Source of the DNA: DATJSN01 sp035504095
Lineage (GTDB): Bacteria; Planctomycetota; Phycisphaerae; WQYP01
DNA: 33,987 nt
Reading direction: 5' to 3'
Assembly (NCBI GenBank): GCA_035504095.1
Contig: DATJSN010000109.1
Location: 1 to 33,987 of the forward strand
Program-made: the position numbers and the translations under genes
Notes under the pieces: generated by a model
Told to the model about the DNA's origin: nothing
Seen by the model: only the letters and a program-made list of their open reading frames with translations
Databases searched by the model: none
Part shown: in pieces, positions 23,878 through 33,424 of the stretch
How the letters are laid out: each line of letters starts with the position of its first letter
How positions within the stretch are numbered: position 1 is the first letter of the stretch

Positions 23878-24309
23878 GGAACAATCCGCAGATTGCGCAG
23901 AAAAACGCAGATTAATTTTTCACCACAACGACACTGCGACACGACGTTTTTTAATGCAGAGAGCTCAGAGGTTGCGCGGAGGACACAGAGAACGATCCGC
24001 AGATTGAATGGTGATACGGAGATAAGATAGTGGATAGGCCCCTCGATATTACTCGGGACAGGGAATAGATTTTTATCATGTAGCGCAGGTTTGCGTCTGA
24101 AAGAATAAGCGATTCTACTTATTTAGCGGGCAAAAAATGCCGTTTTTGGAAAAAAAATACAAGAAATAATTTGTTTTCCCATACGGGTGTTGTATATTTA
24201 ATGCAGTAGTTAAGCCTGCATTTATATTTTTGTCCAAGGGTCGCATTTTGCAACAAGATCGTTGCATTTATGTTTTGTGCGATCAAATTGTTTAAGGGAG
24301 ATTTGGGAT
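23878..24309. other. Intergenic region: repeat copy B and promoter of the PEP-CTERM gene
   Basis: No gene is visible in these 432 bases. 23916-23992 is a copy of the 'CGCAGAG' repeat (plus strand), flanked by shorter GATCCGCAGATTG phrases. The remainder is AT-rich. A candidate promoter is TTGTTT (24171-24176), 16 bases, TATATT (24193-24198). A hairpin TGCAAC-AAGATC-GTTGCA lies at 24249-24266, in the expected leader. The ribosome site AAGGGAG (24294-24300) precedes the ATG at 24310. Confidence 0.55.
23916..23992 (+). repeat. Dispersed 'CGCAGAG' repeat, copy B
   Basis: The order TTTTTCACCACAACGACAC, CACGACGTTTTTTAA, GCAGAGAGC, GAGGTTGCGCGGAGGAC, CAGAGAAC matches copies at 15931-15997 and, inverted, 25546-25626. 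It starts 39 bases after the allB stop codon. Confidence 0.75.
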
Positions 24310-25542
24310 ATGAAATCCGCAATGAAACGATTATTTCCGAGCGCAGCGATCAGTATCGTTGCCGCCGCTTCACCTGCTTTCGCCGGTTACACCTTGACCA
24401 CCTTGGCCACCTTTAATGGCACCTATGGGGCTAACCCCGAAGGTGGCGTGACGCTCTCCGGCAGCACCCTGTACGGCACGACCGGAGGTGGCGGCGCCTA
24501 CGGCGATGGTGAAGTATTCTCGCTGCCCGTTACTGGTGGCACGCCCACCGTGCTTGCATCGTTCAACGGCGCCGATGGGAATAACCCCTACGCCGGTCTG
24601 ACCCTCTCCGGCAGTACACTATACGGCACGACAACAGCCGGAGGTGCCTACGGCGATGGCACAGTCTTCTCGCTGCCCATTACCGGTGGCACACCCACTG
24701 TGCTCACATCGTTCAACGGTATAGATGGCAATGAACCTTACGCTGGTCTGACACTCTCTGGCGGCACCCTTTACGGCACGACATATTCAGGAGGTGCCTA
24801 TGGCGTTGGCGAAGTGTTTTCAGAGCCCGTTGCCGGAGGCGCGCCCACTGTGCTAGCATCATTCAGCGTCGCCACCAACGAGGTATATACCTACAGCGGC
24901 TTAACTCTCTCTGGAAGCACCTTATATGGCACGTCGTTACACGGTGGCATATACGGCTATGGCGACGTGTTCTCTTTGCCCACTACCGGTGGCACGCCCA
25001 CTGTGCTGGCAGCGTTCAACTACAATAACGGTGCTAATCCCTTCACCAGCTTAACCCTCTCCGGCAGCACACTCTATGGTACGACCGAAGGCGGCGGCGG
25101 TGATGGCTACGGCGAAGTATTTTCGGTGCCCATTACTGGTGGTACGCCTAGCGTGCTTGCATCATTCGATGTTACCGATGGGGAACAAGGCGAATCCAAC
25201 CTGCTACTTTACGGCGATACTCTGTACGGCACGACGCCCCGCGGTAGTCCCAATAATGATGGCGTAGTGTACTCGTTGCCTATCACCGGCGGCACTCCCA
25301 CCGTGCTGGTGTCGTTCAATGGCACCAACAACGGTGCCCTCCCTGGCCTCTCTGGCCTAATCATGGACGAGAACGGTAACTTGTACGGCACGACAATAGA
25401 CGGCGGCACAAACAACGATGGCACGGTATTCGAACTCACACCAACGCCTGAACCCGGTTCGCTGGCACTTTTGGCGATAGGTGCGACGGGCATGATTTTA
25501 CGTGGCCGCAAAAAGAAATGTGGCTCAGGCTCTCCAGCCTGA
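24310..25542 (+). CDS. PEP-CTERM surface protein with seven GloVer-type tandem repeats
   Basis: The 410-residue product has a signal peptide (MKSAMKRLFPSAAISIVAAA, cleaved near AFAG). Seven repeats of about 50 residues follow, each with the pattern SFNG..G..P..GLTLSGSTLYGTT..GG..G.G.VFSLP.TGGTPTVL; these are the GloVer repeats of 'choice-of-anchor tandem repeat' proteins, which probably form a beta-propeller. The C-terminus has the sorting signal PEPGSLALLAIGATGMIL followed by RGRKKK, so the protein should be processed by an exosortase/EpsH system and exported to the surface or matrix. The start at 24310 was chosen over an upstream frame because AAGGGAG precedes it. The last residues (CGSGSPA) come from an intergenic hairpin repeat. 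Confidence 0.9.
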   Translation: MKSAMKRLFPSAAISIVAAASPAFAGYTLTTLATFNGTYGANPEGGVTLSGSTLYGTTGGGGAYGDGEVFSLPVTGGTPTVLASFNGADGNNPYAGLTLSGSTLYGTTTAGGAYGDGTVFSLPITGGTPTVLTSFNGIDGNEPYAGLTLSGGTLYGTTYSGGAYGVGEVFSEPVAGGAPTVLASFSVATNEVYTYSGLTLSGSTLYGTSLHGGIYGYGDVFSLPTTGGTPTVLAAFNYNNGANPFTSLTLSGSTLYGTTEGGGGDGYGEVFSVPITGGTPSVLASFDVTDGEQGESNLLLYGDTLYGTTPRGSPNNDGVVYSLPITGGTPTVLVSFNGTNNGALPGLSGLIMDENGNLYGTTIDGGTNNDGTVFELTPTPEPGSLALLAIGATGMILRGRKKKCGSGSPA

Positions 25543-25626
25543 GTCGCTCTGCGCCCTCAGCGCAACCTCCGTGTTCTCTGCGTTAAAACGTCGTTACGTC
25601 GTGTCGTTGTGTCGCTGTGGTGAAAA
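25522..25626. repeat. Hairpin plus inverted 'CGCAGAG' repeat between convergent genes (copy C)
   Basis: A hairpin GGCTCAGGCT-CTCC-AGCCTGAGTC (25522-25545) contains the stop codon of the PEP-CTERM gene. It is followed by a minus-strand copy (25546-25626) of the repeat seen at 15931 and 23916. The minus-strand permease gene ends inside that copy at 25594. The block thus separates two convergent genes and may stop transcription from both sides. Confidence 0.75.
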
Positions 25627-27162
25627 ATCAGGTTCCCGAATTTGTTTGCTTCCCGGCAGCATAAGCAACGCATATACCCCGCCGGAAATTCCCAGGCTGA
25701 TAAACCAGGCATAGTTGTACAACTCCATAAAAATCGGCGCCGCATGAATCAGGCCCACGGTGCCAAGGAAACCCGGGGCGCACGGGGCAATGCCCAGCAC
25801 CAGCGCGATAATCGCGCGGAAGTTGAATCCGCGCTGATACCAATAAGGGCCGCTCTGGCGAAATAGACCGGCGAGGTCGATCCTGCCGCGGCGGATAAAA
25901 CAATAATCGACGATCAAAATCCCGCCGATGGCGCCAAGCAGTGCTGAATAAGCCACCAGCCATTTGAAAATGTAGCCACTGGGATCGGCGATGAGTTTCC
26001 ACGGCTGAATCGCAATGCCGATCAGGCCGGTGATCAGGCCGCCGGTGCGGAAACTGATAAAGCGCGGCGCCAGATGCGAGAAATCATTGGCGGGACTGAC
26101 AACATTGGCCGCGATGTTGGTGCCCAGCGTGGCAATGCACAAGGAAAACATGGCGATCACCAGCACGACCGGATTGGTGAAGCGCGTGAGTAGAGCGATC
26201 GGATCCCAGATGGCCTGGCCGTAGATGACGATCGTGGCGCTGGTGACGGCTACGCCGATGAATGAATAGAGGGCCATGGTCGTGGGCAGGCCGAGAATCT
26301 GGCCGATGACCTGGCTTTTCTGCGAATAGGCATAGCGGGAAAAGTCGGGAATGTTCAGAGAAAGCGTCGCCCAGAATCCGATCATTCCGGTCAAAGCGGC
26401 GGGGAAAAACAGCCAGAACTGGCCGGCCTTGGGCCCGCCGGCGGCGAATGCCGACGGCTGGGAAAGCATTGGGCCAAAACCGTGGGCGCGAAAATACGCC
26501 CAGGCCAGCAGAAGCAGACCCAGCATAATCAGTAACGGAGCTTTGATGTTCAATAGGATGCGAATCGACTCAATGCCCATATAGATCACGAACATGTTGA
26601 TCGCCCAGAAGAAAAGAAAACAGATGAGCTGGGGGACGCTGATCGAGAGAAACGTGCTGGGCCAGTTGCCCAGCGACGGAAAGAGAACCGCCATGATCCT
26701 AAAGAGCGCTTCGCCGCCAATCCAAGTCTGGATGCCGAACCATCCGCAGGCGACCAGGGCGCGCAGGACGGCGGGGATGTTGGCGCCGCGGATACCAAAG
26801 CTGGCGCGGCAATAAACGGGAAATGAAATGCCATAGCGCGTGCCGGCATGCGCATTGAGGATCATGGGAATCAGAATGATGGTGTTGGCCAGCGTGATCG
26901 TCAAAATGGCCTGCCACCAGTTCATCCCCTCGGCGATAAGAGACGAGGCGATCATATAAGTGGGAATGCAGGCGCACATGCCGATCCATAAAGCGGCGAA
27001 GTCCAGCACGCCCCATCTGCGGCCCGAACGCGGCGTGGGGGCGATGTCAGGATTGAAATAGGGGGAATCGGCAAGATTCTCAGAGACTTCGTAAATTTCG
27101 CCGGATGGACAAACGGAGGTGATATCTTCAGGTATTTCGCGGGTTGCGGAAAAAAGGGTCAT
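25594..27162 (-). CDS. NCS1-family nucleobase/hydantoin/allantoin permease
   Basis: The 522-residue product has about twelve transmembrane helices and the N-terminal NCS1 signature: NPDIAPTPRSGRRWGVLDF followed by AALWIGMCACIPTY. NCS1 carriers (Mhp1, PucI, CodB, uracil permeases) bring in nucleobases or hydantoins with Na+ or H+. VACGWFGIQTWIGGEAL contains the substrate-site tryptophan/glutamine pattern of helix 3. Exact substrate cannot be assigned; its place between the purine and pyrimidine clusters allows allantoin, uracil or hydantoin. I chose the ATG at 27162 (MTLFSATREIP); the longer frame begins at the edge of a REP-like element. The last ten residues (FSPQRHNDTT) are encoded by the dispersed repeat. 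Confidence 0.9.
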   Translation of the reverse strand: MTLFSATREIPEDITSVCPSGEIYEVSENLADSPYFNPDIAPTPRSGRRWGVLDFAALWIGMCACIPTYMIASSLIAEGMNWWQAILTITLANTIILIPMILNAHAGTRYGISFPVYCRASFGIRGANIPAVLRALVACGWFGIQTWIGGEALFRIMAVLFPSLGNWPSTFLSISVPQLICFLFFWAINMFVIYMGIESIRILLNIKAPLLIMLGLLLLAWAYFRAHGFGPMLSQPSAFAAGGPKAGQFWLFFPAALTGMIGFWATLSLNIPDFSRYAYSQKSQVIGQILGLPTTMALYSFIGVAVTSATIVIYGQAIWDPIALLTRFTNPVVLVIAMFSLCIATLGTNIAANVVSPANDFSHLAPRFISFRTGGLITGLIGIAIQPWKLIADPSGYIFKWLVAYSALLGAIGGILIVDYCFIRRGRIDLAGLFRQSGPYWYQRGFNFRAIIALVLGIAPCAPGFLGTVGLIHAAPIFMELYNYAWFISLGISGGVYALLMLPGSKQIREPDFSPQRHNDTT

Positions 27163-27179
27163 GCACAAAATCTCAAAAT

Positions 27180-27236
27180 GTAGAACAGGCTCTCTAGCCT
27201 GTTCCCTCATTGAGCAGCCTGGAGAGGCTGCTCTAC
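27180..27236. repeat. REP-like double hairpin, copy 2
   Basis: This is nearly identical to 16031-16086: GTAG, AACAGGCT...AGCCTGTT, GCAGCCT-GGAG-AGGCTGC, CTAC. It lies just upstream of the permease start on the minus strand and upstream of the pyrimidine operon promoter on the plus strand. Confidence 0.8.
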
Positions 27237-27294
27237 ATTACATTTTCCATTGCGGACAAAATACCCGCGCTCAAGCTTTGCCTCATTGAATCAA

Positions 27295-27323
27295 TTGAAA
27301 GCCTAAGAAAACCACGCTAAATT
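27295..27323 (+). promoter_or_regulatory. Promoter of the pyrimidine catabolic operon
   Basis: TTGAAA (27295-27300) and TAAATT (27318-27323) are 17 bases apart. The leader would be about 36 bases and contains the small dyad GGTC...GACC (27324-27341), a possible regulator site, and TGGAG (27353-27357) before the ATG at 27366. Confidence 0.5.
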
Positions 27324-27365
27324 GGTCGTTTTCAGCTGACCATCGTCGTCAGTGGAGCAATTTTC

Positions 27366-28745
27366 ATGCCTATATTGATCAAAAACGGCCGGATTGTCAC
27401 GTCCACGGATGCCTGGCAGGCGGACATTTACGCCCAAGCCGATACGATCACGCAGATCGGGCCGAATCTAACGGCGCCGCCGGGGACAACGGTCATCGAC
27501 GCGGCGGGAAAATATATTTTCCCCGGATTTATCGATCCGCACGTCCATATTTATCTGCCCTTCATGGGAACCCAGGCAAAGGATACGTATCCGACGGCTT
27601 CCAAAGCCGCGGTTATCGGCGGGACGACTACATTAATTGAAATGGTCTGCCCGTCGCGGTCGGAAGAACCGCTGGCGGCGTTTCATACTTGGATGTCCAA
27701 GGCTCAAAATCAGAGCGCCTGCGATTTCACGTTTCACATGGGCGCGACCCGTTTTGATGCGCTGGCGGAAAGCCAGCTCCGGGAAATCGTCGCGGCCGGG
27801 GTGGCCAGCTTCAAAGTTTTTCTGGCTTATAAAGGCGCTTTCGGCATCGATGACGCGGAATTGTATCAGGTGATGCGCCTTGCCAAATCGCTGGGCGTGA
27901 TCGTAACGGCCCACTGCGAGAACGCCGAGCTTGTGGCGCAAAAACAGCGCGAACTGATCGCTGCCGGCAAAACCGGGCCGCAATGGCATGAACCATCGCG
28001 GCCGGAGTCGGTCGAACGGCTGGGCGTTGAGGTGCTCACCAGTTTCGCGGCCATGCATGGCACGCATTGCTACATTGTGCATACCAGTTGTCAGCCCGCG
28101 GTTGAGGCAGCGCTGGCGGCGCGGCAGCGCGGCGTGCAGGTCTGGATCGAAACGCTGATTCAGTACCTGACGCTGGATAAGACGCACGCAGAATTGCCGG
28201 ACTTCCAGGGGAGCAAATTCGTCATGTCGCCGCCGCTGCGCGACAAATCAAACCAGCCGTTCTTATGGAATAATCTGGCCAATGGCAATATCAGCACACT
28301 TGCCACCGATCATGCTCCGTTCGATTTCGCGGGCCAAAAGGAAATGGGCCGCGAAGATTTTACAAAAATCCCCAACGGTATTCCGTCCCTGGAGGACCGG
28401 ATCAATGTTTTGTATACCAGCGGCGTAAAGAGCGGCCGGCTGGATTTGCACCGCTTCGTGGATTGCGCCTCGACACAGGCAGCGCGATTGTTTGGCCTGT
28501 ATCCGCGCAAAGGCGCTATTCAGGTGGGTAGCGACGCCGATCTGGTGGTGTACGATCCCGATTACCGCGGCGTGATCAGCGTGCGCACACAACACATGAA
28601 CGTCGACTATAATCCGTTTGAAGGTATGGCCATCCAGGGCCGCCCGCACGTCGTGACGGTGCGCGGCCAGGTGGCGGCGCGCGACGGGCAATTTGTCGGT
28701 GACGCGACGCGCGGGCGATTTTTAAAGCGAACGCCGACGCATTAA
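27366..28745 (+). CDS. Dihydropyrimidinase (D-hydantoinase family)
   Basis: The 459-residue product opens the ring of dihydrouracil or dihydrothymine to the N-carbamoyl-beta-amino acid. The zinc motif is FIDPHVHIYLPFMG, the carboxylated lysine lies in VASFKVFLAYKG, histidines follow in VTAHCENAEL and CYIVHTS, and the aspartate in LATDHAPFDF. The segment FTKIPNGIPSLEDR is diagnostic for dihydropyrimidinases and hydantoinases and absent from allantoinases. Length is normal (about 460). Genes for the steps before and after follow at once (24 and then 10 bases apart), which strongly supports the pyrimidine role over a general hydantoinase. Confidence 0.92.
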   Translation: MPILIKNGRIVTSTDAWQADIYAQADTITQIGPNLTAPPGTTVIDAAGKYIFPGFIDPHVHIYLPFMGTQAKDTYPTASKAAVIGGTTTLIEMVCPSRSEEPLAAFHTWMSKAQNQSACDFTFHMGATRFDALAESQLREIVAAGVASFKVFLAYKGAFGIDDAELYQVMRLAKSLGVIVTAHCENAELVAQKQRELIAAGKTGPQWHEPSRPESVERLGVEVLTSFAAMHGTHCYIVHTSCQPAVEAALAARQRGVQVWIETLIQYLTLDKTHAELPDFQGSKFVMSPPLRDKSNQPFLWNNLANGNISTLATDHAPFDFAGQKEMGREDFTKIPNGIPSLEDRINVLYTSGVKSGRLDLHRFVDCASTQAARLFGLYPRKGAIQVGSDADLVVYDPDYRGVISVRTQHMNVDYNPFEGMAIQGRPHVVTVRGQVAARDGQFVGDATRGRFLKRTPTH

Positions 28746-28769
28746 AAAGCACCAAAGAGGCTCTCAATC

Positions 28770-30155
28770 ATGACGAATCTGTCTTGCGAGTTTGCGGGAA
28801 TCAAATCGCCCAATCCATTCTGGCTGGCCAGCGGGCCGCCGACGAACACGGCCCATCAGGTGGCTAATGCTTTTAAGGCCGGATGGGGCGGGGCGGTCTG
28901 GAAGACCCTCACTGATGAGCCGATCGTCAATGTCGCATCGCGCTATGGCGGCATCGCGCTGAACAACCAGAAACTCATGGGCCTCAACAATATCGAGTTA
29001 ATTACCGATCGCTCGCTGGAAGACAACCTGAGCGACATTGTCCAGGTTAAAAATAAATTTCCCAACAACGTGATCATCGCCTCGGTGATGGTGGAATCGA
29101 AGCGCGAAACCTGGCATCGAATTATCAAGCAAATTCAGGATGCCGGCGTGGATGGTTTTGAACTCAACTTCGGCTGTCCACACGGCATGAGCGAGCGCGG
29201 GATGGGATCGGCGGTCGGACAGGTCCCGGAATACGCCGAGAAAATTTGTGCCTGGGTCAAGGAAGTAGCCGCGGTGCCGGTGCTGGCCAAGCTGACGCCT
29301 AACGTGACGAATATCCGTGAGATCGGCCGCGCCGTGCGGCGCGGCGGCGCCGATGGCATCAGCCTGATCAACACAATTAATTCCATCATGGGCGTGGACT
29401 TAACGACGCTGGCGCCCAAGCCCAGTGTGGCTGGATTCGGCACGCATGGAGGATATTGCGGGCCGGCGGTCAAGCCGATCGCTCTGAACATGGTCAGCGA
29501 AGTGGCGCGCGATGAGCAGATTGGCCTGCCCATCAGCGGCATTGGCGGCATTCGCAAATGGGAGGACGCCGCCGAGTTTCTGCTTTTGGGCGCGACGACC
29601 GTACAGGTTTGCACGGCGGTTATGCACCGGGGATTTGGCGTGATCAAAGCCATGCGGCGCGGCCTGGAGCAATGGATGGACCGCCAGGGATATGCTTCGA
29701 TCGCTGAAGTTACGGGGCGGGCGCTGCCGAATATCAAGACCTGGGGCGATCTGGACCTGAATTTTAAGGTGATCGCAAAAATCAATGAGTCCACCTGCAT
29801 TCACTGCGGTATCTGCTATGCCAGTTGCGAAGACGGCTGCTATCAGGCCATAGACTGGGAGAAGATGTCGCGCCCGGATTACGAGAAGAAATTCGGTGCG
29901 CCGCGCCAGCTAAAAGAGGAAGGCGCGCCGAACCTGCAATTGAGCCAGGATGCCAAAGCGATCGATGTATTTACAGTGAATCGCGACGCGTGCGTGGGAT
30001 GCAACATGTGCGCGCTGGCCTGTCCGGTGGAAGGATGCATCACCATGGAAGAAATTCCCGGCGATAAACCGCCGATGAACTGGAACCAATACCAGACGCT
30101 GCTTAAATCAGGCCGGATCCAGCCGATCGGGCCTAAGAAAGCCGTCCGAACTTAG
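28770..30155 (+). CDS. preA: NAD-dependent dihydropyrimidine dehydrogenase, subunit PreA
   Basis: The 461-residue product reduces uracil and thymine to the dihydro forms. Residues 1-330 are the FMN-binding TIM barrel, with FAGIKSPNPFWLASGPP, ELNFGCPHGMSERGMG, AKLTPNV and SGIGGIRKWEDAAEFLLLGA. Residues about 335-440 are a ferredoxin domain with two [4Fe-4S] motifs, CIHCGICYASC and CVGCNMCALACPVEGC. It is longer than Escherichia coli PreA (about 411) owing to an insert between the two iron-sulphur motifs. In E. coli PreA works with PreT, the FAD/NADH subunit; no preT lies in this operon, so the electron donor must be encoded elsewhere. AGAGGCTCT at 28756-28764 lies just upstream of the ATG. Confidence 0.92.
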   Translation: MTNLSCEFAGIKSPNPFWLASGPPTNTAHQVANAFKAGWGGAVWKTLTDEPIVNVASRYGGIALNNQKLMGLNNIELITDRSLEDNLSDIVQVKNKFPNNVIIASVMVESKRETWHRIIKQIQDAGVDGFELNFGCPHGMSERGMGSAVGQVPEYAEKICAWVKEVAAVPVLAKLTPNVTNIREIGRAVRRGGADGISLINTINSIMGVDLTTLAPKPSVAGFGTHGGYCGPAVKPIALNMVSEVARDEQIGLPISGIGGIRKWEDAAEFLLLGATTVQVCTAVMHRGFGVIKAMRRGLEQWMDRQGYASIAEVTGRALPNIKTWGDLDLNFKVIAKINESTCIHCGICYASCEDGCYQAIDWEKMSRPDYEKKFGAPRQLKEEGAPNLQLSQDAKAIDVFTVNRDACVGCNMCALACPVEGCITMEEIPGDKPPMNWNQYQTLLKSGRIQPIGPKKAVRT

Positions 30156-30165
30156 GAACATATTC

Positions 30166-31035
<870 letters not shown>

Positions 31036-31050
31036 TTTTGGAGCATATAA

Positions 31051-32451
31051 ATGGTTCCAGCCAATACAGCCACAGCAGCAGTTTCTCCCGTGGCCAAACG
31101 GCTTTCGCTACCCGTTTGTGCGCACACGCCGGAGCCTTATACCGGCCCCGACAAGGCGCAGACGCTGGCGCTGCGGCAGCAATATCTCTCGCCCGGATTG
31201 ATCCGCTATTACAAAGACCCTCTGATGATTGTCGAGGGTCATATGCAGTATGTATGGGACGAAACCGGCAAACGCTATCTGGATGCGTTCGCGGGGATCG
31301 TCACGATCTCGGTGGGGCATTGCCATCCGCATGTTGTGGAAGCTGTGAAAAAACAAGTCGGGACCCTGCAGCACACCACGACGATCTACCTGCATCCCAC
31401 TATTGGGCTGTTTGCAAAAAAACTCGTCGATCACATGCCGGCCGGATCGAACTTATCCAATTGCTATTTCACCAACAGCGGTTCGGAGGCCAATGAACTG
31501 GCTCTGCTGGCCGGAAGGGAATTTACGAAAAATGCGGATGTCGTTTCGCTCCGCAACAGCTACCACGGCGGAACCGGCGCGACGATGAACCTTACAGCGC
31601 ATGGCAATTGGAAATTCAAATCCAATCCGGGTGTGACGGTAAAAAATGCTACGCCGGGTTATTGCTATCGTTGCCCGTACGGCCTGACGTACCCATCGTG
31701 CGATCTCAAATGCGCCCATGATGTCAAGGATCTGATCGAATACGAAACGTGTGGGGAGGTCGCGGTTTTTATTGCCGAGTGCATTCAAGGCGTCGGCGGG
31801 GCGGTGACGCCTCCAAAAGAATATTTCAAGATTGTTTATGAGATTGTCCGCAAGCACGGCGGCATTTGCGTGGCCGATGAGGTTCAGGGAGGATTCGGCC
31901 GCACCGGCACAAAGTTCTGGGCATTTGAGAACTGGGATGTTACGCCTGATGTGGTGACCATGGCCAAGGGGATCGGCAACGGTGCACCACTGGGTGCGAT
32001 GGTAACCCGTCCGGAAATCTCCGCCACGCTGACCAACCGGATTCATTTCAATACTTTTGGCGGAAACCCCGTGAGCATGACGCAGGGCCTGGCGACGCTG
32101 GAGGTCATCGAAGCGGAAGGAATTCAAGCCAATGCGTTAAAGGTTGGCGGGCATCTGAAAAACCGCTTGATGGCTCTGGCCCAGAAGCATTCGCTCATCG
32201 GCGAAGTGCGCGGCATGGGCCTGTTGTTGGGCATTGAACTGGTGAAGGATCGCAAGAGTAAAGAACCGGCTTCTAAGGAATGCGCCGCAGTGGTGGAACT
32301 GGCGCGGCAGCGCGGCCTGCTATTGGGCAAAGGCGGTTTATTCGGCAACGTGTTGCGCATCAAGCCGCCGATGTGCGTGAGCATGGATGACGCGAATTTT
32401 ATCGCCGACTGCCTTGATGAAGTGCTGCCGTTAGCCGGCAGCGGCGTCTGA
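31051..32451 (+). CDS. Class III aminotransferase, AGXT2 / beta-alanine aminotransferase type
   Basis: The 466-residue product is a PLP enzyme of fold type I. The PLP lysine is K306 in VTMAKGIGNGAPLGA, preceded by CVADEVQGGFGRTG, and the phosphate-binding part is NCYFTNSGSEANELA. The insert GYCYRCPYGLTYPSCDLKC is a mark of the alanine-glyoxylate aminotransferase 2 branch (mammalian AGXT2, plant PYD4). Enzymes of this branch convert beta-alanine or beta-aminoisobutyrate to the semialdehyde, with pyruvate or glyoxylate as acceptor. As last gene of the pyrimidine operon it should use beta-alanine from the preceding step. Glyoxylate could come from the purine cluster. Confidence 0.9.
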   Translation: MVPANTATAAVSPVAKRLSLPVCAHTPEPYTGPDKAQTLALRQQYLSPGLIRYYKDPLMIVEGHMQYVWDETGKRYLDAFAGIVTISVGHCHPHVVEAVKKQVGTLQHTTTIYLHPTIGLFAKKLVDHMPAGSNLSNCYFTNSGSEANELALLAGREFTKNADVVSLRNSYHGGTGATMNLTAHGNWKFKSNPGVTVKNATPGYCYRCPYGLTYPSCDLKCAHDVKDLIEYETCGEVAVFIAECIQGVGGAVTPPKEYFKIVYEIVRKHGGICVADEVQGGFGRTGTKFWAFENWDVTPDVVTMAKGIGNGAPLGAMVTRPEISATLTNRIHFNTFGGNPVSMTQGLATLEVIEAEGIQANALKVGGHLKNRLMALAQKHSLIGEVRGMGLLLGIELVKDRKSKEPASKECAAVVELARQRGLLLGKGGLFGNVLRIKPPMCVSMDDANFIADCLDEVLPLAGSGV

Positions 32452-32506
32452 TTGTCAATACCGCATACCTACCGTTCAGCTCCTATTAAAAGAAAGGCTA
32501 AATATT

Positions 32507-33322
32507 GTGTCCGGGCCTCCTGATAATAACAAAGGATTTGAGGAAACAAGGCGGACAATTCGCTCGCCCATTCGCATTTGGCCTTTAATAATTATAGGTG
32601 AGATTCTTTTAATAGGATTTATATTAATATTTATATATGCCGCAATATATCTAACTCCGCCAGGACTCGATAATATCCGACTGGCGGCACAACGGGCGTT
32701 CTGGATAAATGGCCGGCCTACTCCTGAAGCATTAATAATATTCTTTCTTTGGCTTCTTGGAAATTGTCCGATTTTCGTTGTTTATGGATGGATATTATTA
32801 AGACGATTGATTAAGCCGACAATTGAAAATATTTCTTACAAATCACCGGAGAGTGGTTTAAGAATAAAGTTATACACTTGTTATTTATTTCTCAATTATG
32901 TGGTTGTAATTGGCGCAATTTTATCGATGATTGTAGAGACCTTTCATTTGGGCTGGATCGGTGACAATACAAGTGGCGTTTTCAATGTCTTATGTTTATT
33001 ACAGTCCGTTCCAGGAGTAGCTTGTCATATTGGCGCTAAAATTATTATAAGCTCGACGACAGAAAATCTCCGGCCCAACTGGTGGAGTGTTGCTAAGTTT
33101 GCCCCTCCTGTCTTGCGTTGGTGTCTATATTTATTCTGCCTATTCCTTTTAGGGTATATCGCATGTGTATTCTATCAAGCTATATTCGGGCATATAAACA
33201 TGGTGTCTGATAACCGAACCTTCATTTATTTTATATTTTGTTTAACTGTAGCTATAGCTTCTGCGGTATCAATTGCCGCTCGCCGAAGAATCGCCGCCAA
33301 GGGAATTACAGGCACACCGTAA
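32507..33322 (+). CDS. Six-helix membrane protein of unknown function
   Basis: I do not recognise this 271-residue product. Six hydrophobic helices are visible, at about residues 26-50, 83-108, 127-155, 160-185, 205-230 and 239-262, with short loops and a charged N-terminal tail (GFEETRRTIRSP). No transporter or enzyme motif is evident. The start is GTG, with AAAGAAAGG about 8 bases upstream. The gene is clearly more AT-rich than the pyrimidine operon, rich in ATA and TTA codons, which suggests different origin and probably no functional tie to its neighbours. Confidence 0.7.
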   Translation: MSGPPDNNKGFEETRRTIRSPIRIWPLIIIGEILLIGFILIFIYAAIYLTPPGLDNIRLAAQRAFWINGRPTPEALIIFFLWLLGNCPIFVVYGWILLRRLIKPTIENISYKSPESGLRIKLYTCYLFLNYVVVIGAILSMIVETFHLGWIGDNTSGVFNVLCLLQSVPGVACHIGAKIIISSTTENLRPNWWSVAKFAPPVLRWCLYLFCLFLLGYIACVFYQAIFGHINMVSDNRTFIYFIFCLTVAIASAVSIAARRRIAAKGITGTP

Positions 33323-33424
33323 TAGTATTTTGGATTACGCGCGCAGCGATACCTTTGCGGAACGAACAGGAGATAAAATGATAAAATTAACAGATGGGCT
33401 TGAGCATGGCGTCATCTGATTTTA

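Noticed and set aside
24400..25430. Regular repeats suggesting a CRISPR array or satellite DNA
   Set aside because: The period is about 150 bases, the repeats are degenerate, and all lie in one reading frame coding for GloVer-type protein repeats with a signal peptide and a PEP-CTERM tail.
29161..29225. Missing active-site cysteine in PreA
   Set aside because: The mammalian enzyme has a cysteine where this protein reads GSAVGQ, but as far as I recall bacterial PreA (GSDVGQ) also lacks it, so this is not an anomaly of this gene.
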